64,000 nt of DNA, from assembly GCA_002163975.1 (NCBI GenBank), contig CP019636.1, positions 7,710,942-7,774,941 on the forward strand, read 5' to 3'. Source of the DNA: Nostocales cyanobacterium HT-58-2 (lineage in GTDB: Bacteria; Cyanobacteriota; Cyanobacteriia; Cyanobacteriales; Nostocaceae). Below the pieces are notes generated by a model that saw nothing but the letters and a program-made list of their open reading frames with translations, searched no databases and had not been told where the DNA came from. Shown here piece after piece: positions 42,917-52,256 of the stretch (the stretch's first letter is position 1; each line of letters opens with the position of its first letter). The translations under genes were made by a program, and so were the position numbers.

Positions 42917-44011
42917 ATGATCCCAGAAAAGCTCAAGCAAACAGACCAAAGGCTGATCGAGCTGCTGTGCGATCGCCTATCAATTCTCAAAACATCAAAA
43001 CTTCCAGATGTTGAGGAACAACTTGCTTATATAGCCCCCTTACTTGCTCAAGCTGGTGTTCCTGAATCAATTTGGGCAAATCTAGTTAACAATTGTCATG
43101 CTGCTCTTTCCTCTGTTGCTTCGTCTTCGCCTACAAAGAAAGCCACACATCGAAAAATCACTCTGATCGGTGGAGGTGGTAGAATGGGCAGATTCTTCAC
43201 CCAGCAACTGACAGAAGCTGGTCACAATGTAAGTATTCTTGAAAACGAAGATTGGGAATATGCAGATCAACTCCTGAACCCTGCTGAACTTGTAATGGTC
43301 TGTGTTCCGATTCATTGGACGGTAGATGTTATCAAGCGTGCGGCTCAATATCTTGCTCCAACGACAGCGCTTTGTGACATTACGAGTCTCAAAACAGAAC
43401 CAGTTCAAGCAATGCTGAAATACCATCGTGGTCCAGTGATGGGATTGCATCCTATGTTTGGTCCGAATGTCAAATCCTTTGTTGGACAAAAGGTGGTGGC
43501 TTGTCCAGGTCGGAATAATGATTCATTTGAGTGGTTATTAGATTTTATAAAAAATCAAGGTGGGGAAGTGATTGTCTCTACACCTGAAGAACACGACTAC
43601 ATGATGGTGATGGTTCAGGCAATAAGGCATTTTTCCACATTTAGCGTCGGTGTTTTCTTAACACAAGAAGGAATTGACATAGAACGCAGCTTGTGTATGT
43701 CAAGCCCTAGCTATCGTCAACAAATAGACATGATTAAGTGTTTGTTTACTCAAAGCCCACAATTATGTATGGATATTATGCTGGCTACCCAAGATAGATG
43801 TCATGCCATTGCCAAATTAGCCGATGTCTACAACCACTTGGCAAAGTTAGTAGCACGCAAAGACCGTGCTGCATTAATTCAGGAGTTTGAAACTGCTCAA
43901 AGCTTTTTTAGCGAGGAAAGTACCAATTCTCCCAAGCTGAGTCACGAAAACTATGCTGATCGACATCTTTCACGATGCCCTTCTCCTGCGATGGTGCTGA
44001 ATCAGTCATAA
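42917..44011 (+). CDS. tyrA: TyrA-type prephenate dehydrogenase with chorismate-mutase-like N-terminus
   Basis: This 364-residue protein begins with a short helical region (LKQTDQRLIELLCDRLSI) like a chorismate mutase type II helix. It then has the Rossmann motif GGGGRMG (85-91), LVMVCVPIHWTVDVI, the catalytic His in GLHPMFGPN, and C-terminal helices of the prephenate dehydrogenase family. It oxidises prephenate to 4-hydroxyphenylpyruvate, the tyrosine-side partner used by ScyA. N. punctiforme has tyrA in its scytonemin cluster. The mutase domain looks reduced, so whether it is bifunctional is unclear. No feedback ACT domain is seen. Confidence 0.88.
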   Translation: MIPEKLKQTDQRLIELLCDRLSILKTSKLPDVEEQLAYIAPLLAQAGVPESIWANLVNNCHAALSSVASSSPTKKATHRKITLIGGGGRMGRFFTQQLTEAGHNVSILENEDWEYADQLLNPAELVMVCVPIHWTVDVIKRAAQYLAPTTALCDITSLKTEPVQAMLKYHRGPVMGLHPMFGPNVKSFVGQKVVACPGRNNDSFEWLLDFIKNQGGEVIVSTPEEHDYMMVMVQAIRHFSTFSVGVFLTQEGIDIERSLCMSSPSYRQQIDMIKCLFTQSPQLCMDIMLATQDRCHAIAKLADVYNHLAKLVARKDRAALIQEFETAQSFFSEESTNSPKLSHENYADRHLSRCPSPAMVLNQS

Positions 44012-44323
44012 GCATCTTTTTGATGCCTTGACACAATCTCAAGAGACTAGAACTCTTGCACGAATATTTTGTGTCGGGGAATGAGAGAGTAAAGCAGCAC
44101 AACAAATCCCAGAAGATGCCTTACGGACTTCGTCCTAACACATCCTACAAATCTTTTACAGCATTCATGCAAGAGGTCTATTGAATGGCATCACTAGTGT
44201 GTTTTTCTACATTATCAACAACTACATTATCAACAACAATTTTAGGGTTGACGGTTCACACTCACCAGAGGTGTTCCAACAAGCTCTCAATCGTGCTGTG
44301 CTTATAGAAATATCTGCAAAAAT
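44012..44323. other. 312-bp spacer between tyrA and eboD with an inserted repeat
   Basis: The centre is taken by an opposite-orientation copy of the 72-bp repeat also found at 12980. A direct tandem duplication follows (tctacattatcaacaac at 44209 and again at 44221). No gene is seen. Confidence 0.7.
44111..44182 (-). repeat. 72-bp dispersed repeat, copy 2
   Basis: Reverse complement of 12980-13051 with few mismatches, ending in cattcatgcaagaggtctat and tt. It lies in the tyrA-eboD spacer. Confidence 0.8.
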
Positions 44324-45565
44324 ATGGTAGTAGACATCAAGCAGAAAATTACACTTAATAATCTGCAACCAATCCGCCAAAGTTTCTCTGTGACTTTCGA
44401 CTACGGAGTGCATTTTACCAATGCAGTGTTTGATACAAAAAACCCCTTACTGGCAAAAGTGATTGCTACCGATGGGGAAACTAAACCAAAAAAAGTTTTA
44501 GCAGTTGTAGACTCAGGATTATTGCAGTCTCGACGTATGCTCCTCAAGCAAATAGCTACCTATAGCGATCACTATGCAGATACACTGAAACTTGCTGCTG
44601 ATCCTATCATTGTGCTGGGAGGAGAGGAAGCCAAAAACGATCCAAATGAGCTTTTGAAAATCCATCAAACTATTAATGAAGTGGGGCTTTGCCGTCACTC
44701 TTATCTATTAGGAATTGGTGGTGGTGCTGTTTTAGATTTAGTTGGATATGCAGCAGCAACAGCGCATCGGGGAATTCGTTTGATTCGCATTCCCACAACA
44801 GTTTTGGCACAAAATGATTCTGGTATCGGGGTAAAAAACGGAATCAACGCCTTTGGCAAAAAGAATTTTCTTGGAACCTTTGCCCCACCCTATGCGGTTT
44901 TGAACGATTTTACCTTTTTGACTTCCCTCAATGACCGTGACTGGCGTTCTGGAATCGCAGAAGCAGTGAAAGTGGCGTTGATCAAAGATGCTGACTTCTT
45001 TGAGTACATCTCTACCTACGCTCATGCACTCGTCTGTCGAGACTTGAATAGAATGCAAAATGTGATCTATCGCTGTGCCCAGTTGCACATGGATCACATT
45101 GCTAACAATGGGGACTCTTTTGAAAAAGGTTCATCTCGTCCATTGGATTTTGGTCATTGGGCAGCGCACAAACTAGAGCAGCTCACAAATTACAGATTAC
45201 GTCATGGGGAAGCAGTGGCGATCGGCATTGCTTTAGATAGTACCTATTCCTACTTGATAGGGCTGCTTTCTCGGTTAGAGTGGCGGCGAATCTTGAATAC
45301 TTTGTTATCGTTAGGCTTTGTGTTGTATCTACCAGAACTCTCTGAACAAATGACAGAACCGGAACATCCTCGCAGCTTGTTCCGAGGGCTGAATGAATTT
45401 CGGGAACATTTGGGTGGAGAACTAACCTTAACGCTGTTGCAACGTATAGGAAAAGGTGTTGAGATTCACGAAGTAGATATGTCTCTATTTCGGCAAGCCA
45501 TTTGGTTGTTGGGCGAGTTCTACAACTCTTCGTTACCCGCCACAGGTTGGGAATGTATGATGTGA
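44324..45565 (+). CDS. eboD: EboD, 3-dehydroquinate-synthase-like sugar phosphate cyclase
   Basis: This 413-residue protein has the DHQS/sugar phosphate cyclase fold. NAD-domain landmarks are GIGGGAVLDLVGYAAATAHR and RIPTTVLAQNDSGIGVKNG (canonical DHQS has AQVDSSVGGKT here). The metal-site region is HMDHIANNGDSFEKG with FGHWAAHKLEQL and RHGEAVAIG (His ligands). The QNDSGIGVKNG substitution separates it from true AroB and suggests a different cyclase product. Because eboE and eboF follow, I assign EboD rather than aroB, although cluster descriptions of N. punctiforme list an aroB in this area. The ATG at 44324 is used. Confidence 0.82.
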   Translation: MVVDIKQKITLNNLQPIRQSFSVTFDYGVHFTNAVFDTKNPLLAKVIATDGETKPKKVLAVVDSGLLQSRRMLLKQIATYSDHYADTLKLAADPIIVLGGEEAKNDPNELLKIHQTINEVGLCRHSYLLGIGGGAVLDLVGYAAATAHRGIRLIRIPTTVLAQNDSGIGVKNGINAFGKKNFLGTFAPPYAVLNDFTFLTSLNDRDWRSGIAEAVKVALIKDADFFEYISTYAHALVCRDLNRMQNVIYRCAQLHMDHIANNGDSFEKGSSRPLDFGHWAAHKLEQLTNYRLRHGEAVAIGIALDSTYSYLIGLLSRLEWRRILNTLLSLGFVLYLPELSEQMTEPEHPRSLFRGLNEFREHLGGELTLTLLQRIGKGVEIHEVDMSLFRQAIWLLGEFYNSSLPATGWECMM

Positions 45566-45680
45566 GGCGGTTGAGATTTTTAAATATTAACCACAGATGA
45601 TTTATCAGTGTGCATCTGTGGTTCCAAACCTGGAATGAGGTTTTTGTAGCGAGTCTAGCGAACAGTCACAGGGGGGATGA

Positions 45681-46934
45681 ATGAAAATAGGAACGAATGA
45701 CAACTTTCACTTAACCTACTGCACAAATATTCATCCTGGAGAAGAGTGGAGCAAAGTCTTTGCCAACTTAAAGCAACACATTCCTCCACTTAAATCTAGA
45801 TTAGCCCCAGAGAAACCGTTTGGTATTGGATTGCGTTTGGCAGATGTTGCAACCAGAGAATTGCTGCAAGGAAACACCTTAAATGAGTTTCACTCATGGT
45901 TGAGTGAACAAAATTTATATGTATTTACCTTAAATGGTTTTCCCTTCGGTGAATTTCATTGGCAGGTTGTCAAAGACCAAGTTTATACACCGGATTGGTC
46001 AAAGCAAGAGCGGTTGGACTATACTTTACGACTGGTAGATATTCTTGCACAACTGTTACCTCCTGGTGTGGAGGGCAGCATTTCCACATTACCGTTGTCC
46101 TATAAACCCTGGTTTAAAGGAAATCAACTTTTCTTAGCATCCCTAACAACTAGTGCAAGCCTCAACATCGCAAAAGTTGTGGCTCAAATGGCACGGATGA
46201 AAGCCGAAACAGGAAAAGTCTTGCACATAGATTTGGAACCAGAACCAGACGGATTTATAGAAAATGCTGCCGAAGTTGTTGATTATTTCCAGGCATATTT
46301 ACTGCCTATAGGTGGGGAATATTTAGTTAAGAATCTGGAAATTTCTCTAGAAGCAGCTGAGGCTCTCATACTAGAGCACGTGCGCATTTGTTATGATACT
46401 TGCCATTTTGCTGTGGAGTATGAAAACCCAGTTTCAGTTTTCAAGCAATTTAAAGCGGCAGGAATACAAGTCGGTAAAATTCAAATCAGTGCTGCCTTGC
46501 AGGTGAATATACCTTCTAGTATTGAGCAGCGCCGCCTAATCAAAGAACGGTTACTTCCTTTTGCTGAATCTACTTATTTACATCAAGTCATAGCACGAGA
46601 AAACACTGGACAACTGCGACATTATATAGATTTAGAAAAGGCTCTACCAGATTTGGAGGACACGACAGATCGTGAATGGCGGATTCACTTCCACGTCCCC
46701 ATTTTTATCCGCGACTATCAGTTGTTTGAGTCTACTCAAGACAATATTTCTACTGTTTTAGAGTTACTACAAATTAACCATGCCTGTAGTCACCTAGAAA
46801 TTGAAACTTACACTTGGGAAGTACTACCTCAACAGATGAAACTAGATTTACTAGCATCAATCCAACGCGAGTATGAGTGGGTGTTATCAGAAATGTCCCT
46901 AAATAGCCGCCTTTTAGAGTTAGTAAACTGTTGA
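45681..46934 (+). CDS. eboE: EboE, sugar-phosphate isomerase-like TIM barrel
   Basis: This 417-residue protein of the xylose-isomerase-like TIM barrel type starts with NFHLTYCTNIHPGEEW and carries HIDLEPEPDGFIENAAEVV. ICYDTCHFAVEYENP (metal-binding Asp/His) and FHVPIF near the end complete the expected metal site. These barrels isomerise or epimerise sugar phosphates. The partner product of EboD could be its substrate. It lies 115 bases after eboD, with a strong ggggggatga just before the ATG. The assignment rests on the fold and on the order D-E-F. Confidence 0.85.
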   Translation: MKIGTNDNFHLTYCTNIHPGEEWSKVFANLKQHIPPLKSRLAPEKPFGIGLRLADVATRELLQGNTLNEFHSWLSEQNLYVFTLNGFPFGEFHWQVVKDQVYTPDWSKQERLDYTLRLVDILAQLLPPGVEGSISTLPLSYKPWFKGNQLFLASLTTSASLNIAKVVAQMARMKAETGKVLHIDLEPEPDGFIENAAEVVDYFQAYLLPIGGEYLVKNLEISLEAAEALILEHVRICYDTCHFAVEYENPVSVFKQFKAAGIQVGKIQISAALQVNIPSSIEQRRLIKERLLPFAESTYLHQVIARENTGQLRHYIDLEKALPDLEDTTDREWRIHFHVPIFIRDYQLFESTQDNISTVLELLQINHACSHLEIETYTWEVLPQQMKLDLLASIQREYEWVLSEMSLNSRLLELVNC

Positions 46935-47238
46935 AGGCTATAGGACTACTATTTAATTTTGAACAAAATTTGTAGGGTCGTTAGCGATAGCGTAACGCAC
47001 CAAACCCTTGATAATAGTGCGTTACTAGGTATCTTTTTAAAAATTAACCTGAGTTCCTATGTTTGTAAAGAAAATATGTTTAGGAGAGCCATTAATGCTC
47101 CAAAAAATGCGATGCGTTACGGCTAGAACTCACTCTCTCAAAATTTCAAATTCTTGCATAGCTGTAACACATCCTACTAAATAAATGACCCCTTAACGCA
47201 CTTTACTAAATTGATAAAAACCTATTCATATTACATCC
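46935..47238. other. 304-bp spacer with short repeats between eboE and eboF
   Basis: A hairpin gtaacgcac/gtgcgttac (46992-47025) and the segments gatgcgttacggct and acacatcctact resemble pieces of the repeats near 13.1 kb. No gene is seen. Confidence 0.6.
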
Positions 47239-48612
47239 ATGAATAAAACCGTTGTTCTCAACGTTGTAGGATTGTCACGCAGCTTATTAGGGGAACATAC
47301 ACCGTTCTTGTCACGTTGGGCTGCTTCTGGAAAAGTTGTTCCCATTGCACCCGTGTTACCTGCTGTTACTTGTACAGTTCAAACAACTTATCTCACAGGA
47401 AAGTTGCCTAATGAACATGGCATTGTCGCCAATGGGTGGTATTTTCGTGACGAGTGTGAAGTGAAATTTTGGCGACAGTCTAACAAACTCGTTCAGGCTC
47501 CTAAAGTGTGGGATATGGCACGAGCACTAGATCCATCCTTTACCTGCGCCAATTTGTTCTGGTGGTACAATATGTACTCGTCGGTGGACTATGCAGTTAC
47601 CCCCCGACCAATGTATCCGGCTGATGGTAGAAAAATCCCTGATATTTATACACAGCCACAAGAATGGCGTTCGCCCCTCCAAGCCGAACTTGGTCAGTTT
47701 CCTCTCTTCAATTTCTGGGGTCCCAACACATCCATTCTTTCTACGCAGTGGATCGCTTCTTGCGCTAAGTGGGTGGAAGAACGCTGTCACCCAACGTTGA
47801 CACTCATTTATTTACCTCATCTAGATTATTGCTTGCAAAAGTTCGGTCCTGATGACAAACGAGTCACCAGAGATTTACAAGAGATTGATGCAGTTTGCGG
47901 CGATTTGATTGAATACTACGAAAATCGCGGCGCTCAAGTGATTATTTTATCAGAATACGGCATCACACCCGTCTCGCAACCCGTCCACCTGAATCGCATA
48001 CTGCGGGAAAACGGTTTGCTAACTGTGCGCGAGGAACTGGGACGAGAACTGCTGGACCCTGGAGCCAGTAAGGCTTTTGTTGTAGCGGACCATCAAATTG
48101 CTCATGTTTATGTCAATGACCCGTTTTATATACCCAAAGTGCGATCGCTGCTGGAAGACACCCAAGGTGTCACTCAAGTCTTAGGAGACGACGAAAAGCC
48201 TGCTTATGGTCTGAATCATTCACGCTCAGGAGAGTTAGTAGCCATTGCTCATGCAGATGCTTGGTTTACATACTACTACTGGCTTGACGACAATCGTGCC
48301 CCTGATTTTGCCAGAACAGTCGATATTCATCGCAAGCCTGGTTACGATCCGGTTGAACTCTTCGTTGATCCTTCTATTCAACTTCCTAAGTTCAAAATTG
48401 GTTTAAAACTGCTCAAGAAACAGCTAGGTTTTCGCTATTTGATGGATGTCATTCCCTTGGATGCTACTCTAGTACGTGGTTCTCATGGTTGCGTCACAAC
48501 GTCTCCTGCACAAGGACCATTATTTATAACTCGACAAACTCATTTACTTGAGCCCGAATCAGTAGCAGCCGCAGATGTATGCCAGTTAATTCTCAGACAT
48601 ATTCATGGTTGA
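47239..48612 (+). CDS. eboF: EboF, alkaline phosphatase/nucleotide pyrophosphatase-like protein
   Basis: This 457-residue member of the alkaline-phosphatase superfamily has the nucleophile-containing AVTCTVQTTYLTGKLPNEHG (near 50). LIYLPHLDYCLQKFGPDD and IILSEYGI supply Asp/His metal ligands, and SHGC near the C-terminus holds the last His. The type is nucleotide pyrophosphatase/phosphodiesterase. No clear signal peptide is seen. It would cleave a phosphoester or phosphoanhydride in the pathway set by EboD/EboE. With it the A-F set is complete. Confidence 0.86.
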   Translation: MNKTVVLNVVGLSRSLLGEHTPFLSRWAASGKVVPIAPVLPAVTCTVQTTYLTGKLPNEHGIVANGWYFRDECEVKFWRQSNKLVQAPKVWDMARALDPSFTCANLFWWYNMYSSVDYAVTPRPMYPADGRKIPDIYTQPQEWRSPLQAELGQFPLFNFWGPNTSILSTQWIASCAKWVEERCHPTLTLIYLPHLDYCLQKFGPDDKRVTRDLQEIDAVCGDLIEYYENRGAQVIILSEYGITPVSQPVHLNRILRENGLLTVREELGRELLDPGASKAFVVADHQIAHVYVNDPFYIPKVRSLLEDTQGVTQVLGDDEKPAYGLNHSRSGELVAIAHADAWFTYYYWLDDNRAPDFARTVDIHRKPGYDPVELFVDPSIQLPKFKIGLKLLKKQLGFRYLMDVIPLDATLVRGSHGCVTTSPAQGPLFITRQTHLLEPESVAAADVCQLILRHIHG

Positions 48613-48692
48613 ATCAGGGCGTTTGTAAATATTTTATCTGAACTGTATAGGATTATAAATAATCAAATCATAAATTTCGTTCAGTTTCTGTA

Positions 48693-49289
48693 ATGCCGAA
48701 ACCTGATAACCAACTAGAAACCTTTCAAGCTAAAAATCGCAAAGAATGGCGGAAATGGTTGGAAAAAAACCATAACACCTCTCGTGGTGTATGGCTTATT
48801 TATTACAAAGTAAAAAGTAGTAAGTCAAGCGTTCGATATAGCGAAGCAGTCAAAGAAGCCTTGTGCTTTGGTTGGATTGACAGTAAAGTCAACTCATTGG
48901 ACGAAGAGCGCTATATGCAAATATTTACACCCCGAAAACTCAAAAGCGTATGGTCAAAATTAAATAAGCAATATATTGAAGAACTCATAGAACAAGGTTT
49001 GATGACAGAGGCTGGTTTCAAAAAAATTGAAGCGGCAAAACAAGATGGTTCGTGGAACACATTAGATGCAATAGAAGAGTTAATAATTCCAATAGACTTA
49101 AAGCAAGCATTGGAAGAAAACGAAATAGCAAATAAATATTTTCAAGCATTTAGTAAATCATCAAAAAAGAACATACTTTATTGGATTGAAAGTGCTAAAC
49201 GTCCCGAGACAAGATTCAAGAGAATTGAGCAAACTATAAGTTCAGCTACGCAAAATAAAAATCCCTTGGCACTGCGAACGAGTAAATAG
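48693..49289 (+). CDS. OmdA/YdeI-family protein
   Basis: This 198-residue cytoplasmic protein belongs to the YdeI/OmpD-associated (OmdA) family. Its motifs are WLEKNHNTSRGVWLIYYK near the N-terminus, SEAVKEALCFGWIDSKVNSL (54-73), and RKLKSVWSKLN. The remainder is Lys/Glu-rich helices. The family is of uncertain function, and some members protect against antimicrobial or cationic compounds. Its position between eboF and trpE breaks the aromatic/scytonemin series, and the codon use (many aaa and aat) is more AT-rich than the neighbours, so it may be an insertion. No ribosome site is distinctive. Confidence 0.8.
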   Translation: MPKPDNQLETFQAKNRKEWRKWLEKNHNTSRGVWLIYYKVKSSKSSVRYSEAVKEALCFGWIDSKVNSLDEERYMQIFTPRKLKSVWSKLNKQYIEELIEQGLMTEAGFKKIEAAKQDGSWNTLDAIEELIIPIDLKQALEENEIANKYFQAFSKSSKKNILYWIESAKRPETRFKRIEQTISSATQNKNPLALRTSK

Positions 49290-49865
49290 TGATTCATACA
49301 TTTTTAGGATTTAAATTAGGAAACTATTCCCTGTTTACTCCCAAAGAAAGAAAGAGTTATCTTACCCAAGGTGGAAGCGGCAGAATAGCATTATACATTT
49401 GTAGAGAGTGTACTTAGCCACGAGAGTAAAAGCAAAAAAATCGACACAACTATCAAAAAATTGTTCACCTATCACTCTTTAACATTTAGTAGGCTTATTT
49501 CATACCGAGTCGCATTCAAGTCTGAACTTTGTTAAAGGTTTTGATTGTTGACAGTAGGCTGTTAGCAGTCAAAAGTTGACAATCTAAACCTTATTATCTG
49601 ATTGAATACAATTAGTTTCTCAGCTAGTTTCCCATTGGCATCATGGTTCTTATTTAAGAGATAACTGCAACAAGATCCACAATTTTGGAATCAGTTGTAC
49701 GTATTACTTTTTGCTCCCAATACTTGATTGTATTTCTCAACACTTGCTTGTATTACTGATGTAGTAGTAAAATTTGAGACTGGCATCGTATTCTATTTCT
49801 ATCAACACCCAAAAGTCTGGAGTGAAAAGTCAAAGATCAAAATTTTGACTCAAAGCTCTTGGCTT
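49290..49865. other. 576-bp spacer before trpE
   Basis: There is no clear gene here. A frame continuous with trpE stays open to 49728 but carries no protein-like start. Short tcaaaagttgac-type simple repeats occur near 49545-49590. A promoter for the trp block could sit here, though no consensus could be picked. Confidence 0.55.
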
Positions 49866-52085
49866 ATGAATACTATAGAGAAATTGCCCATGATTGTTGA
49901 TTCCCACTCCTACACAACTCTTGGCGGCATAAGTGTATCTCGCTCCATCAGCGAAGTACAAATGGATACAGTCCTAGATGAAATTTTGTTTTACCTGGAC
50001 TCTCAGCGTGGAGGCTTGCTCAAAAGTAGCTATGAGTATCCAGGGCGATACAAAAGATGGGCGATTGGATTTGTAAATCCACCACTGGAACTAACAACAC
50101 GCGAGAAAACTTTTACGCTAAGAACCCTCAACAACAGAGGCAAAGTGCTTCTACCTGTGCTGTTTAAGCGACTGTCTGCTCATTCTCAACTTCAGGAAGT
50201 CACGTTAGATGATGATGGCATCACGGGTTTTGTGAAGCCAGCTGTGGAACTGTTTGCAGAAGAAGAGCGCAGTAAGCAACCTTCGGCGTTCACAGTGATC
50301 CGCGATGTTCTTCATGCTTTTTCTAGTGATGAAGATGAGCATTTAGGACTGTATGGAGCGTTTGGATATGACTTGGTGTTTCAGTTTGAGCCAATTCCCC
50401 AGCGTCTGGAACGTCCTGTAGATCAGCGGGATTTAGTACTGTACCTACCTGATGAACTCATCGTTGTTGACTACTACTCACAACGAGCCTATCGTTTGCA
50501 GTATGAGTTTGAAACAGCGCATGGCAGTACCAGAAATCTTGCACGAACAGGTGAGTCGGTTGATTACAAAGGAGAGCGCCGTGTTCCGCCTCAAGCTTCT
50601 GACCATGAGCCAGGTGAGTATGCAAGCCAGGTAGAAGTCGCATTAGATTATTTCCGCCGGGGTGACTTATTTGAAGTCGTTCCGAGTCAAAGCTTCTTTG
50701 AATCTTGCGAAGAACGACCCAGCAAACTATTCCAAACATTACAGCAAATTAATCCTAGTCCCTATGGATTTATATTTAACTTAGGTGGGGAGTATCTCAT
50801 TGGTGCATCTCCAGAAATGTTTGTGCGAGTTGAAGGTAGACGTGTAGAAACCTGCCCAATCAGTGGGACGATTAGTCGGGGACAAGATGCTCTAGATGAT
50901 GCTGAGCAAATTCGTCAACTCCTTAACTCTGGTAAAGAAGAAGCAGAACTGACCATGTGTACAGACGTGGATCGCAATGACAAATCACGGATTTGCGAAC
51001 CTGGTTCAGTACAAGTTATTGGTCGTCGGCAAATAGAATTATATAGTCACTTGATCCATACAGTGGATCATGTCGAGGGATTATTAAGACAAGAATTTGA
51101 TGCTTTGGATGCGTTTCTCAGTCACACCTGGGCAGTCACAGTGACGGGCGCACCCAAGCGATCGGCAATGCAGTTTATCGAAAACCACGAGCGTAGTGCC
51201 CGACGCTGGTATGGTGGAGCTGTTGGTTACTTAAGCTTCAACGGCGATTTTAATACGGGATTGATTTTGCGGACAATTCGTCTACAAGACGCGATCGCCG
51301 AGGTCAGAGTTGGCGCAACAATTCTTTATGACTCCTTGCCATCAGCGGAAGAACAAGAGACAATAACCAAAGCAGCAGCGTTGTTTGAGACAATTCGCCG
51401 CGCCAAGCAAGGGCAGAAAACAAAGGAATGCGCTCCAACAAAATTAAGCGCCTGTATTGCAGATGTTGAGCCGAGTAAGCGTATTTTACTGATTGACTAC
51501 GAAGACTCATTTGTTCACACACTAGCAAATTATATCCGCCAAACTGGCGCTACAGTCACAACACTACGTCATGGCTTCTCAGAATCGCTGTTTGACGCAG
51601 AGCGTCCAGACCTTGTTGTGTTATCTCCTGGTCCTGGTCAGCCCAGTGATTTTCGAGTTCCAGAAACTGTGCAAGCTTGCGTGCGCCGAAACATCCCGCT
51701 TTTTGGAGTCTGTCTGGGACTGCAAGGCATTGTTGAAGCGTTTGGTGGAGAACTAGGAGTTCTCAACTATCCTCAACATGGTAAATCTTCACGCATTTTT
51801 GTGACTGAGCGAAATTCTGTTCTCTTCAAGGATTTACCAGAATCCTTTTGCGTGGGTAGATACCATTCATTGTTTGCCTTACCACAAAAATTACCAGCAC
51901 AACTGAAGGTAGCAGCAATTTCAGATGACGATGTCATTATGGCAATTGAGCATCAAACACTTCCTGTTGCGGCTGTGCAGTTTCATCCAGAATCCATCAT
52001 GACTTTAGCAGGTGAACTAGGTTTGGCAATCATTAAAAATGTGGTAAGTACTTACACTAAAGAGTCATTAGTCATTAGTCAATAG
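49866..52085 (+). CDS. trpE: Fused anthranilate synthase TrpE-TrpG
   Basis: This 739-residue fusion makes anthranilate from chorismate and glutamine. The N-terminal chorismate-binding domain runs to about 515 and shows GASPEMFVRVEGRRVETCP, SGTISRGQDALDDAEQI and ELTMCTDVDRNDKSRICEPG. The C-terminal glutamine amidotransferase (from about 539) has RILLIDYEDSFVHT, LSPGPGQPS, the nucleophile Cys in FGVCLGLQ (about 615) and the His-Glu pair in QFHPES. The arrangement is the PhzE-like/cyanobacterial cluster type rather than separate TrpE and TrpG. The ATG at 49866 is used. A start at 49887 (MIVDSHSYTT), with gaga upstream, is an alternative. It supplies tryptophan for ScyB. Confidence 0.9.
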   Translation: MNTIEKLPMIVDSHSYTTLGGISVSRSISEVQMDTVLDEILFYLDSQRGGLLKSSYEYPGRYKRWAIGFVNPPLELTTREKTFTLRTLNNRGKVLLPVLFKRLSAHSQLQEVTLDDDGITGFVKPAVELFAEEERSKQPSAFTVIRDVLHAFSSDEDEHLGLYGAFGYDLVFQFEPIPQRLERPVDQRDLVLYLPDELIVVDYYSQRAYRLQYEFETAHGSTRNLARTGESVDYKGERRVPPQASDHEPGEYASQVEVALDYFRRGDLFEVVPSQSFFESCEERPSKLFQTLQQINPSPYGFIFNLGGEYLIGASPEMFVRVEGRRVETCPISGTISRGQDALDDAEQIRQLLNSGKEEAELTMCTDVDRNDKSRICEPGSVQVIGRRQIELYSHLIHTVDHVEGLLRQEFDALDAFLSHTWAVTVTGAPKRSAMQFIENHERSARRWYGGAVGYLSFNGDFNTGLILRTIRLQDAIAEVRVGATILYDSLPSAEEQETITKAAALFETIRRAKQGQKTKECAPTKLSACIADVEPSKRILLIDYEDSFVHTLANYIRQTGATVTTLRHGFSESLFDAERPDLVVLSPGPGQPSDFRVPETVQACVRRNIPLFGVCLGLQGIVEAFGGELGVLNYPQHGKSSRIFVTERNSVLFKDLPESFCVGRYHSLFALPQKLPAQLKVAAISDDDVIMAIEHQTLPVAAVQFHPESIMTLAGELGLAIIKNVVSTYTKESLVISQ

Positions 52086-52256
52086 TCAAGAGTCAAAAGT
52101 CAAAAGTCACCCCCTCAGCAGAGGAGCAAGGGAGAGGGAGTCAACGTCCATTAACTCTTGTGCTCCCCTGCTCCCCACTCCCAAGCGTTCGCGTAGCGTG
52201 CCCGCAGGGCTCAGCGGGCTCCCTGGTTTTCTCCCTCATCCCTCTCATCTTTGCCT
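52086..52256. repeat. Compound repeat before trpC
   Basis: Heptamers (agtcaaaagtcaaaagtc) lead into a purine arm (aggagcaagggagaggg), a centre gtcaacgtccattaactc and a pyrimidine arm. Then come aagcgttcgcgtagcgtgcc and a small hairpin, agcgggct-type. The start of trpC is only a few bases beyond. Confidence 0.6.

Noticed and set aside
44324..45565. Canonical 3-dehydroquinate synthase (aroB)
   Set aside because: The NAD/substrate loop reads QNDSGIGVKNG, unlike QVDSSVGGKT in AroB, and eboE and eboF follow. EboD is the better call, though this is not fully settled.
49728..49865. N-terminal extension of trpE from a TTG
   Set aside because: The extra 46 residues are not typical of anthranilate synthase, and in-frame ATGs at 49866 and 49887 fit the family better.
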